Shown here piece by piece: positions 1 to 6,335 of a stretch of DNA of 7,152 nucleotides. The position numbers were made by a program, and so were the translations under genes. The stretch covers positions 1 to 7,152 of the forward strand of contig DASVBE010000235.1 in the NCBI GenBank assembly GCA_036375995.1. The letters run 5' to 3'. The notes beneath the pieces are model-generated. The model saw nothing but the letters and a program-made list of their open reading frames with translations, ran no database searches and was not told the DNA's origin. The stretch is from DASVBE01 sp036375995 (lineage in GTDB: Bacteria; Actinomycetota; Actinomycetes; Streptosporangiales; Streptosporangiaceae). Within the stretch, counting starts at the first letter, position 1; the number at the start of each line of letters is the position of its first letter.

Positions 1-92
1 CCTCCGACACGGAAAGCCCGGAGGACCTCGCCGCCGCCTTCGACGCCTACGCCGACGCCGTCATCCCCGCCCTGGCCGGCCACTGGAGCTAG
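1..92 (+). CDS. C-terminal fragment of an unidentified protein (partial, 5' end outside window)
   Basis: An open frame enters from the left edge (first full codon at position 3) and ends at TAG 90-92, giving 29 residues that finish with AVIPALAGHWS. The fragment is acidic and alanine-rich at first, then has a short hydrophobic helix. A final helix of the form 'A..VIPAL' occurs at the end of LLM-class flavin/F420-dependent oxidoreductases, but the fragment is far too short to assign. It is the only gene on the plus strand here and converges on the sugar kinase, with the two TAG stops sharing the palindrome CTAG. Codon use is as GC-rich as in the neighbours. I see this as probably coding; the function is unknown. 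Confidence 0.55.
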   Translation, partial: SDTESPEDLAAAFDAYADAVIPALAGHWS

Positions 93-1033
93 GTGAGGAT
101 GGCGGCCGCGGCCAGTTCCGCCGCGGCGGCCAGACCGGGAGCGCTGGCGGTGCCGCCGGGCGCCGCGGTGGACAGCGCGCCGGAGGCGCAGCCGAGCGCG
201 GCCGCCTGCGGCAGGTCCAGCCCGTCCAGCAGCCCGGCGATCAGCCCGGCGTCGAAGCAGTCGCCCGCGCCGGTGGCGTCGACCGGTGCCACCGGCGGCA
301 GGCGGACCAGGCATCGCAAACGCCCGTCCGCGCACAGCGCCCCGCGCTCGCCCAGCTTGACCACCACCCGCGGACCGGCCGCGACCAGCGCCGCGACGGC
401 GCCGCCCAGGTCATCGGCCCCGGCCAGGCGTATCGCTTCCGCCTCGTTCGGCAGCAGCAGGCCGGCCTGCGCGATAGCGGCGGACAGGTCCGGGCTGGCC
501 CACCGTCCGGACGGATCCCAGTTGGTGTCCAGGGACGTCATGACACCGGCCGAACGGGCGGCGGAGAACAACGCCCCCAGCCCCGGCCCGAGGCAATCCT
601 GGAGCAGGAACCACGAGCTGGCGTGCACGTGCCGCGCGCCGGCCAGCAGCGCTTCCGGGACGTCGGCCGCGGTCAGCGAGGCCACCGCGCCCAGCGCGGT
701 CAAGATGGCCCGGTCCCCGCCGCGGGACAGCGCCACCGTCATCCCGGTGGGCGCGTCCTCGCGGACCGCCACGAAGCTGACGTCGACCCCCTCGGCGGCC
801 AGCTGGTCCCGCATGAACTCACCCGCGGGGTCGGCGCCGACCGCGGCGGCCAGCGCGACCCGCAGCCCCAGCCGCGCCGCGGCCACAGCGGTGATCGCGG
901 CCGAACCCCCGATGACCAGCGAGATCCCGTCCACCAGCTTCTCCTGCTGGCCGAATACGGGGTCCACGTCGTCGCCGAGGACGAGCACGTCCGGATTGCA
1001 GTCACCCAGGACCACCAGGTCATACCGTGACAA
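89..1033 (-). CDS. PfkB/ribokinase-family carbohydrate kinase
   Basis: This 314-residue cytoplasmic kinase of the ribokinase fold would transfer phosphate from ATP to a sugar hydroxyl. The N-terminal strand is followed by GDCNPDV (10-16), the glycine-rich sugar-binding turn GGSAAITA (42-49), DTNWDP (169-174), PNEAEA (195-200) and the C-terminal signature DATGAGD (252-258), in which D258 is the catalytic base and GAG forms the anion hole. Length is normal for the family. The residue that is often Asn in the first motif is Ile47. The start is TTG at 1033-1031, inside the end of the DeoR gene (14-nt overlap), with a short-spaced GGGGTGG before it. Later in-frame starts would remove the first beta strand. 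As the last gene of an operon with an ABC sugar importer, it may phosphorylate the imported free sugar, which a PTS-type pathway would not need. Substrate specificity cannot be read from the sequence. Confidence 0.92.
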   Translation of the reverse strand: MSRYDLVVLGDCNPDVLVLGDDVDPVFGQQEKLVDGISLVIGGSAAITAVAAARLGLRVALAAAVGADPAGEFMRDQLAAEGVDVSFVAVREDAPTGMTVALSRGGDRAILTALGAVASLTAADVPEALLAGARHVHASSWFLLQDCLGPGLGALFSAARSAGVMTSLDTNWDPSGRWASPDLSAAIAQAGLLLPNEAEAIRLAGADDLGGAVAALVAAGPRVVVKLGERGALCADGRLRCLVRLPPVAPVDATGAGDCFDAGLIAGLLDGLDLPQAAALGCASGALSTAAPGGTASAPGLAAAAELAAAAILT

Positions 1034-1805
1034 CGTCCACCCCGGCGTCCTGCAGCCGGGCCGCGTCCTCGGCCGCGATCCCGGCGTCGGTGACCAGCAC
1101 GTCGATCTCGGCCGGGGTGCAGATCCGGGCGAAGGCGCGCTGCCCCACCTTGGAGCTGTCGGCCACGATGATCACCTGGCGGGCCTGCCGCCCCATCAGC
1201 CGGTTGATGCTCGCCTCGCCCTCGTGGTGCGCGGTCGCCCCTGCCACCGCGTCGATCCCGTCCACACCCAGGAAGGCCACGTCCAGCGTGACCTGCTCCA
1301 GCACGCCGGTGGCCAGCGGCCCGGTGAGCTCGTAGGACTGCGGCCGGGCCACCCCGCCGGTGGTCACGATCTTGATGTGCTGCCTGATGGCAAGTTCGGT
1401 CGCGATGTTCAGCGCGTTGGTGACCACGGTGACCGTGGGGGAGGGACCCGCCGATCCTAGATCCGAACGGGTGGCCAGAGCCCTCGCTACCTCGGTCGTC
1501 GTGGTTCCCCCGTTGAGACCCGCGACCTGGCCGGCCCGGACCATGCTGGCGGCCAGCGCTCCGATGCGCTGTTTCTCGGACGGATGCCGCTCGGTCTTGT
1601 AGCGCAGCGGCAGGTCGTAGTTGACCCCCTCGGCCACGGCGCCGCCGCGGATCCTGGTCAGCATCTGCTGGCTGGCCAGCTCGTCGAAGTCCCGGCGGAT
1701 GGTGGCCGCGGACACGTTCAGCGCCTTGGCCGCGTCCTCCACCTGGAGCTGGCCCCGCGAGCCCAGCAACTCGAGCAGCTCGTTCCACCGGCGATAACGG
1801 CTCAC
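1020..1805 (-). CDS. DeoR-family transcriptional regulator of the sugar operon
   Basis: This 261-residue regulator has the standard two-part layout. An N-terminal winged helix-turn-helix spans about residues 5-57, with the recognition helix signature VSAATIRRDFDEL (31-43) and the wing ending R-GGA (53-56). The C-terminal DeoRC sugar-phosphate sensor domain begins near residue 77 with EKQRIG, then LNGGTTTTE (97-105), VVTNALN, FLGVDGID, EGEASINRLM and the VADSSKVG segment. Family members bind phosphorylated sugar intermediates and usually repress their own catabolic operon. I chose GTG 1805-1803 because a strong GGAGGGAGGGG lies just upstream; a GTG at 1826 would add seven residues but lacks that site. 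It sits between the aldolase and the last kinase, and its stop at 1022-1020 overlaps the kinase start. The operator should lie upstream of the operon, outside the window. The frame of the preceding aldolase runs over this gene, but the DeoR frame itself is intact. Confidence 0.93.
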   Translation of the reverse strand: MSRYRRWNELLELLGSRGQLQVEDAAKALNVSAATIRRDFDELASQQMLTRIRGGAVAEGVNYDLPLRYKTERHPSEKQRIGALAASMVRAGQVAGLNGGTTTTEVARALATRSDLGSAGPSPTVTVVTNALNIATELAIRQHIKIVTTGGVARPQSYELTGPLATGVLEQVTLDVAFLGVDGIDAVAGATAHHEGEASINRLMGRQARQVIIVADSSKVGQRAFARICTPAEIDVLVTDAGIAAEDAARLQDAGVDVVTV

Positions 1806-2643
1806 CGGCCCCTCCCTCCAGCACACCGAGCAACCGGGCTACTTCCGGCGCGACCGCGTCACGTCCGGCCGAACCATACCTCCTGGGATCAACCACCGCC
1901 GGCTCGGCCGACAGGTAGTCCCGGACCGCCGCGGTGAACACCTTGTTCAGCTGGGTCGCGATGTTGATCTTCGTCAGGCCGGCCCGGATCGCGGCGGCCA
2001 GGTCCTGATCCGGCACGCCGGACGAGCCGTGCAGCACCAGTGGTACGCCGACGGCCCGGCGCAGCCTGGCGATCAGGCCGAGGTCGAGGACCGCGTCCTT
2101 GGTCAGCATGGCGTGCGAGCTGCCCACCGCGACGGCCAGTGCGTCCACCCCGGTGTCGGCGACGAAGCCGGCCGCCTGGCCCGGATCGGTGCGGGCTACG
2201 GGGGAGTGCACGCCGTCCTTGCCGCCGACCTCGCCGAGCTCCGCCTCGACCCAGATCCCCCGGTCGTGGCACCACGTGACGACCTCGGCGGTGACCCGGA
2301 CGTTGTCCGCATACGGGAGCCGGGACGCGTCGTACATGACCGACCCGAGGCCGAACGCGGACGCCGCCCGGACCAGCTCCGCACCGGACGCGTGGTCCAG
2401 GTGCACCGCGACCGGCACCGCGGCCGCGCGCGCCACGGCCAGGCAGGCCTGGGCGATCGGCTCCAGCGCGCCGTGCCAGGCGGCGCAGTTCTCGCTGATC
2501 TGCAGCACCACCGGGGCGCCGGCCGTCTCGGCCCCGGTGACGATCGCCTCGGCGTGCTCGATGCCGATGACGTTGAACGCGCCCACGCCGCGGCCCGCGG
2601 CCCGGGCCGGGCCGATAATCTCGCCCATGGTAGCCAGCGGCAT
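1802..2643 (-). CDS. Class II fructose/tagatose-bisphosphate aldolase, with no in-frame stop at its 3' end
   Basis: This is a zinc-dependent class II aldolase (GatY/KbaY/FBA type) that splits a ketohexose 1,6-bisphosphate into dihydroxyacetone phosphate and glyceraldehyde 3-phosphate. From ATG 2643 (strong GGAGGAGG seven bases upstream) it reads MPLATMGEII, then GAFNV (21-25), HLDHA with catalytic D83 and zinc ligand H84, SVMYDASRLPY (101-111), EAELGEVGGKDG (133-144), GSSHAM with zinc ligand H177, LHGSSGVP with H205, and KINIAT (225-230). Homology-like sequence continues to about residue 275 (ARLLGVL). There the frame has no stop: it stays open to TGA 741-739, which would give 634 residues, the last ~355 being shadow sequence over DeoR and the kinase. 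Adding one base in the G tract 1809-1819 gives a 280-residue product ending at TGA 1804-1802, overlapping the DeoR GTG; my end coordinate assumes this (842 nt, one short of 843). The family's usual length is about 285. The function call is secure; fructose versus tagatose specificity is not. Confidence 0.88.
1809..1819 (-). promoter_or_regulatory. Ribosome binding site for the DeoR gene; also the G tract where the aldolase frame fails
   Basis: On the minus strand the tract reads GGAGGGAGGGG, ending three bases before GTG 1805, with its best anti-SD match (GGAGGG) about eight bases away. It decides the DeoR start in favour of 1805 over 1826. The same tract encodes the last residues of the aldolase (Glu-Gly-Gly) and is the likely place for a one-base error or frameshift. 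Confidence 0.75.
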
Positions 2644-3596
2644 CAGCGGACCTCCTCCACCGTGACCGTGCTCAGCGCGCCGAGGTAGTCCTGGCGGCGG
2701 AACTCCCCGGCGACCGGGGCCGCGGCGGTCGCGGCGCCCAGCGCCGCCGCATGCCGCAGCCGCTCGTCCCAGGGCCGGCCGAGGACGAGCCCGTGGGCCA
2801 GGGCCGCGGCCACCGCGTCGCCCGCGCCGGTCGCGTTCCCGGCCACCGCGTCGGGCGCCCGCGCCCGCCAGCAGCCGTCGCCGGTCGCGGCCAGCAGCCC
2901 GTCCGGGCCCAGCGTGATCACCACGGCCTGCGCCCCGCGGAGCTGTCCGGCCGCGGCTGCCGCCGTGGCCAGGTTCGCGGGGCCGTCGGCGGGCGGAGAC
3001 GGCGCCGGGCTGGCGGCCGGGCCGGCCAGCGCCGCCAGCTCGGCCAGGTTCGGCTTCACGATGGCGGGGCCCGCGGCCGCGCCCCGCCGCAGCGCCTCCC
3101 CGTGCGTGTCCAGCACCGCGGGGACGCGCGCCGCCGCCGCGGTCTCGATCAGCGTGGCGTAGGTCCCGGCCGCCAGGCCCGGCGGCAGGCTGCCGGACAG
3201 CACCACCGCGGTGGCTCCCGCCAGCGCCTGCTCGTACCCGCGCCGGAACCCGGCGAACTCCTCCTCGCCCACCTCGGGACCGGCCTCGTGGAAGGCGGTG
3301 ACCCTGCTGTCGTCGACGACGCTGAAGGTGCGCCGGGTCTCCCCGGCGACCGGGGTGAACGCGGCCGGCACGCACCGCTCGCGCAGCGCCGCCTCCATCC
3401 CGGCCCCGGTGACACCGCCGGCCAGCCCGAGCACCAGCACGTCCACGCCGAGCGCGTGCAGCGTGCGGGCCACGTTGAGGCCCTTGCCGCCGGGCCGGGC
3501 GCGCACCGCGTGCGGCCGGTTCACCCCGCCCCAGTCCACCGCGTCGACGTGGTGGGTGACGTCCAGCGCCGGGTTGAGGCAGACGACGACGATCAC
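2643..3596 (-). CDS. 1-phosphofructokinase / tagatose-6-phosphate kinase-like hexose kinase (LacC/FruK/PfkB type)
   Basis: This 317-residue PfkB-superfamily kinase would phosphorylate a ketohexose monophosphate to the 1,6-bisphosphate used by the adjacent aldolase. The N-terminus MIVVVCLNPALD is typical of the 1-PFK/LacC branch. It is followed by PGGKGLNVARTLHALG (35-50, substrate-binding turn), SGSLPPG (134-140), KPNLAE (181-186) and GNATGAGD (253-260), with catalytic D260 present. A Pro/Ala-rich insertion near residues 192-208 is probably a surface loop. The start is GTG 3596-3594, whose last two bases and the next A form the TGA of the SIS gene (GTGA overlap). There is no good ribosome site, so translation is probably coupled to the SIS gene. 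The stop TGA 2645-2643 shares its A with the aldolase ATG. In context tagatose-6-phosphate or fructose-6-phosphate is the likely acceptor, rather than fructose-1-phosphate from a PTS, but the sequence does not settle this. Confidence 0.93.
   Translation of the reverse strand: MIVVVCLNPALDVTHHVDAVDWGGVNRPHAVRARPGGKGLNVARTLHALGVDVLVLGLAGGVTGAGMEAALRERCVPAAFTPVAGETRRTFSVVDDSRVTAFHEAGPEVGEEEFAGFRRGYEQALAGATAVVLSGSLPPGLAAGTYATLIETAAAARVPAVLDTHGEALRRGAAAGPAIVKPNLAELAALAGPAASPAPSPPADGPANLATAAAAAGQLRGAQAVVITLGPDGLLAATGDGCWRARAPDAVAGNATGAGDAVAAALAHGLVLGRPWDERLRHAAALGAATAAAPVAGEFRRQDYLGALSTVTVEEVR
2651..2658 (-). promoter_or_regulatory. Strong ribosome binding site for the aldolase gene
   Basis: The minus strand reads GGAGGAGG, seven bases before ATG 2643-2641, inside the last codons of the hexose kinase gene. 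It supports the first ATG as start over the in-frame ATG at 2628, five codons later. It is one of the strongest sites in the operon, which suggests the aldolase is translated independently as well as by coupling. Confidence 0.8.
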
Positions 3597-4501
3597 GGAG
3601 TACCGAGGATGACCGAGCGGGCCAGGTTGCGCGGTCGGTCCGGGTCCAATCCGCGGGCCCGTGCCGCCGCGACCGCGACCAGCTGCACCCGGACCAGCTC
3701 GGCCAGCGGGTCCTCCTCGCCGATCCAGGCGGTTCCGCCGGCCGCGGCGATCTCGGCGGCCAGCCCGTCCGGCGGCGGGCCGAACAGCCACACCACGCTG
3801 CCTTCGCCGGTCACCGCGGCCGGGCCGTGCCGGTACTCCATGGCCGGATAGGCCTCGGTCCACAGCCCGGCCGCCTCGCGCAGCTTCAGCGCGGCCTCGT
3901 TGGCCAGCCCGTAGGTCCAGCCGGTGCCGAGGAAGGTGAACTGGTCGGCGGCCAGCATCCCGGGTGGCAGCGGCGCGGCCAGCACCCGCTCGGCCGCGTC
4001 GGCCGCCGGGCCGGGATCGTGCCCCAGGTGCGCCCGGAGCAGGGCCAGCTCGGTGGTGGCGAACCTGGTCTGCACCACGGATTCCTCGTCCGCGAAGCCC
4101 AGGTCGATGACCTCGCCGGCGGCCTGCCCCACCGGGGACTGCGCGGCCGCGGTGATCGCCACCGTGGGCACGGTGCCGGCTAGCCGGCCGAGCAGCTGCA
4201 CGATCTCGGTGGTGGTGCCGGACCGGGACAGCACCAGGACCCGGTCGTAGCGCCGGCCGGCCGGCATCTCGGAGGCGGCGAACGCGTCGGTCTCGCCGTG
4301 CCCGGCCTGCTCCCGCGCCGCCGCGTAGGACTGCGCCATGAACCAGGACGTGCCGCAGCCCGCGACCGCCACTCGTTCGCCCGGGGCCGGCAGCGAGCCC
4401 GACACGTCCGCGGCCAGCCGGGCCGCGTGCCGCCAGCAGGCGGGCTGAGAAGCCACCTCCCGCGCGGTGCGGCTTCCCGCGGTGATGTCCTCCTGCGTCA
4501 C
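3593..4501 (-). CDS. SIS-domain sugar-phosphate isomerase/deaminase (AgaS/GlmS isomerase-like)
   Basis: This 302-residue cytoplasmic protein has two SIS (sugar isomerase) domains. The first has AGCGTSWFMAQSY (47-59) and the phosphosugar loop SRSGTTTE (92-99), then DEESVVQTRFATT. The second starts near GTGWTYGLANEAALKLREA (192-210), followed by EAYPAMEYRHGP (216-227) and the C-terminal RPRNLARS (289-296) that recalls the GlmS tail. The glutaminase domain of GlmS (about 240 residues) is absent, so it cannot use glutamine to make glucosamine-6-phosphate. Stand-alone proteins of this type act as amino-sugar-6-phosphate deaminase/isomerases (AgaS, GlmD) or as deglycases (FrlB). Next to a 1-PFK-like kinase and a class II aldolase, deamination of galactosamine- or glucosamine-6-phosphate is the best guess. 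The start is GTG 4501-4499 after TGAGGA; the stop overlaps the kinase start as GTGA. The exact substrate is uncertain. Confidence 0.9.
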   Translation of the reverse strand: MTQEDITAGSRTAREVASQPACWRHAARLAADVSGSLPAPGERVAVAGCGTSWFMAQSYAAAREQAGHGETDAFAASEMPAGRRYDRVLVLSRSGTTTEIVQLLGRLAGTVPTVAITAAAQSPVGQAAGEVIDLGFADEESVVQTRFATTELALLRAHLGHDPGPAADAAERVLAAPLPPGMLAADQFTFLGTGWTYGLANEAALKLREAAGLWTEAYPAMEYRHGPAAVTGEGSVVWLFGPPPDGLAAEIAAAGGTAWIGEEDPLAELVRVQLVAVAAARARGLDPDRPRNLARSVILGTP

Positions 4502-4531
4502 TGATTCCTCATCTCTGTTTGTCCAACCGGT
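4502..4531 (-). promoter_or_regulatory. 30-nt spacer between permease and SIS gene, with ribosome binding site
   Basis: This is the only real intergenic gap within the operon. It separates the transport genes from the enzyme genes. On the minus strand it holds an AT-richer stretch (TTGGACAAACAGAGATGAGG) ending in a good Shine-Dalgarno TGAGGA at 4511-4506, four bases before GTG 4501. An 8-bp palindrome AACCGGTT at 4525-4532 touches the permease stop codon. I see no -35/-10 pair with acceptable spacing and no terminator hairpin. Confidence 0.6.
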
Positions 4532-5449
4532 TCACGTCCCGGCCAGCCCGGTGGCGGCCACCGAGCGGATGAAATGGCGCTGGGCCAGGAAGAAGATGCA
4601 CAGCATGGGGACCAGGCTCATCACGTTGGCGGCCATCAGCAGGGTCCACTCGGTCTGGTGCGCGCCCTGGAACGTGGCCAGGCCGAGCGGCAGCGTCATC
4701 TGGTTCGTGGAGGTGATGGCGATCAGCGGCCACAGGAAGTTGTTCCAGGAGTCCAGGAACGTCAGCGCGGCCAGCGTGGCCAGGGCCGGCGTGGCCAGCG
4801 GCAGTACGATCCTGATCAGCACGGTGAGCCGGCTCGCCCCGTCGACCCGGGCGGATTCCTCGTACTCCAGCGGCAGCGTGCGGAAGAACTGGCGGAGGAA
4901 GAAAATGCCGAACGCGGTGGCCGCGTTGGGCAAGATCAGCGCGCCGATGTGGTTGATCCCCACCGCGGCCAGTACGTGCACCCCGAGCCACTTGGTGATG
5001 ATGAACTGCGGGATCATCGTGACCTGGAACGGCACCATGAGCGTGGCCATGATCACCGCGAACAGCGCGGTCCGGCCGAGGAAGCGGAACCGCGCGAAGG
5101 CGTACCCGGCCAGCGAGCACAGCACCAGGTTGCTCAGCACGGTCACCACCGCGACGATCGCGCTGTTCAGGAAGAACCGGCCGAACGGTGCGCTGTTCAG
5201 CGCGTCCGGGTAGTTGGCCAGCCTGATCTGGCGCGGGATGAGCACCGGCGGGAAGTGCAGCGCCTCGGCGTGGGTCTCCACCGACGTGATGACCAGCCAC
5301 GCGAACGGGAAGATCAGCACGATCGTGGCCGGGATCAGCACCAGGTGCCACGGGCTGAACGGCAGCCGCCACCGCCGCCGCGCGCCCCGGACCGCGCCGC
5401 CGGCCGGAGACCGCACCCCGCCGCGGGCGGGCGCCGACGTCGCCGTCAC
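4532..5449 (-). CDS. Sugar ABC transporter permease, MalG/UgpE type
   Basis: This 305-residue inner-membrane protein would form half of the translocation channel of a carbohydrate ABC importer. A basic, Gly/Arg-rich cytoplasmic N-terminus (residues 9-28) precedes the first membrane helix (about 35-55). About five more helices follow, and the EAA loop that contacts the ATPase is EESARVDGAS followed by IRIVLPLATPAL (197-223). The NYPDAL..APFGRFFLNS segment after helix 1 is typical of this subfamily. The start GTG 5449-5447 overlaps the TGA of the upstream permease (GTGA), with no convincing ribosome site, so coupled translation is likely. Earlier in-frame codons belong to an open shadow frame over the first permease. 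It pairs with the MalF/UgpA-type permease and the binding protein upstream. No ATPase gene is in the window. Confidence 0.93.
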   Translation of the reverse strand: MTATSAPARGGVRSPAGGAVRGARRRWRLPFSPWHLVLIPATIVLIFPFAWLVITSVETHAEALHFPPVLIPRQIRLANYPDALNSAPFGRFFLNSAIVAVVTVLSNLVLCSLAGYAFARFRFLGRTALFAVIMATLMVPFQVTMIPQFIITKWLGVHVLAAVGINHIGALILPNAATAFGIFFLRQFFRTLPLEYEESARVDGASRLTVLIRIVLPLATPALATLAALTFLDSWNNFLWPLIAITSTNQMTLPLGLATFQGAHQTEWTLLMAANVMSLVPMLCIFFLAQRHFIRSVAATGLAGT

Positions 5450-6333
5450 GATCGGTAATACGTGAACCGCCGGCCCACCCGGAACTGGATGACGGTGATC
5501 ACGATGATGACGAGGAACAGGAAGTAGGCGATGGCCGACGCGTAGCCGAAGTTGAACTGCTGGAAGGCCTGGGTGTACAGGTAGTAGACGAGCACGGTGG
5601 TGGCATTGAGCGGGCCGCCCTGGGTGCTCAGGTACACCTCGTCGAACAGCTGCAGCGCGTTGATCGTGAGCCAGACGGCCAGGAACAGCGAGGCCGGGCT
5701 GAGCAGCGGCAGGGTGACCCGGCGGAACGCCTGCCACGGGCCGGCCCCGTCGATCGCGGCCGCCTCGGTCAGCTGCTGCGGCACCCCCTGCAGCGCGGCC
5801 AGGTAGATCACCACCGCGAAGCCGGTCCAGCCCCAGATCGTCATGATCACGATCACGTAGAGCGCCTGGGACGGGGAGTTGATGAACTGCTGCGGCGGCA
5901 CGCCGAACCAGCTCAGGAAGTAGTTGATCACCCCGTAGGACGGGTCGAACAGCCAGATGAAGACGATCGCCTCGCTGATGGTGGAGATCGCCATGGTGGC
6001 GTAGGCGGCGGTCCGGTAAACCGAGATGAAGCGGATCTTCCGGTTCATCGCCACCGCCAGGAACAGCCCCGCCGCCATCGTCCCTGGCACGAACAGCGCG
6101 GTGTAGACCAGCGTGTGCTGGATCGCCTGGGCCACCACCGGGTCGTGCGCCAGCTGCCGGTAGTTGGCCGTGCCGACGAACGGCGTGCTGGGCGTGAGCA
6201 GGTTGTTCTTCTGGAACGACATCAGCGCCGACCACACGATCGGGGCCACGCCGAACAGCCCGATGATCACGGCGGCGGGCGTGACAAAGGCCCACCCGGT
6301 GAACTGCTCGGAGCTGACGACCCCCCGCCGCAC
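5446..6333 (-). CDS. Sugar ABC transporter permease, MalF/UgpA type
   Basis: This 295-residue inner-membrane protein is the other half of the sugar channel. Six hydrophobic segments are visible: about 14-37 (WAFVTPAAVIIGLFGVAPIV), 74-96, 109-129, 157-180, 213-231 and 267-286. The EAA loop is EAAAIDGAGPWQAFRRVTLP (190-209), with the invariant Gly and the LP pair. FVGTANYRQL after helix 1 is also characteristic of the MalF/UgpA group. The start is GTG 6333-6331, two bases after the binding-protein stop (6338-6336), with a weak GGCGGCGGG upstream. The frame is open further upstream, but that part overlaps the binding-protein gene and is shadow. It ends in TGA 5448-5446, overlapping the next permease. 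The polar C-terminus (RVGRRFTYYRS) is normal for the family. Confidence 0.93.
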   Translation of the reverse strand: MRRGVVSSEQFTGWAFVTPAAVIIGLFGVAPIVWSALMSFQKNNLLTPSTPFVGTANYRQLAHDPVVAQAIQHTLVYTALFVPGTMAAGLFLAVAMNRKIRFISVYRTAAYATMAISTISEAIVFIWLFDPSYGVINYFLSWFGVPPQQFINSPSQALYVIVIMTIWGWTGFAVVIYLAALQGVPQQLTEAAAIDGAGPWQAFRRVTLPLLSPASLFLAVWLTINALQLFDEVYLSTQGGPLNATTVLVYYLYTQAFQQFNFGYASAIAYFLFLVIIVITVIQFRVGRRFTYYRS

Positions 6334-6335
6334 GG

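Noticed and set aside
60..92. GGCCGGCC palindrome at 74-81 as part of a terminator
   Set aside because: It lies inside the plus-strand coding fragment, has no loop or U-tract, and such palindromes are common at this GC content.
93..1460. Long plus-strand open frame (455 codons) opposite the PfkB kinase and DeoR genes
   Set aside because: The protein is a low-complexity Ala/Arg/Ser/Pro mix with no motif. It lies antisense to two clearly recognisable genes and is a typical shadow frame in GC-rich DNA.
742..1801. The 350-residue extension of the aldolase frame as a true fused domain
   Set aside because: The extension is Arg/Gly-rich shadow sequence that overlaps intact DeoR and kinase genes in another frame. 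It has no recognisable fold, and family members end near residue 280-286.
2751..3851. Plus-strand open frame (366 codons) opposite the hexose kinase and SIS genes
   Set aside because: It is Arg/Gly/Pro-rich with no domain signature and is antisense to well-supported enzymes, so it is a codon-bias shadow.
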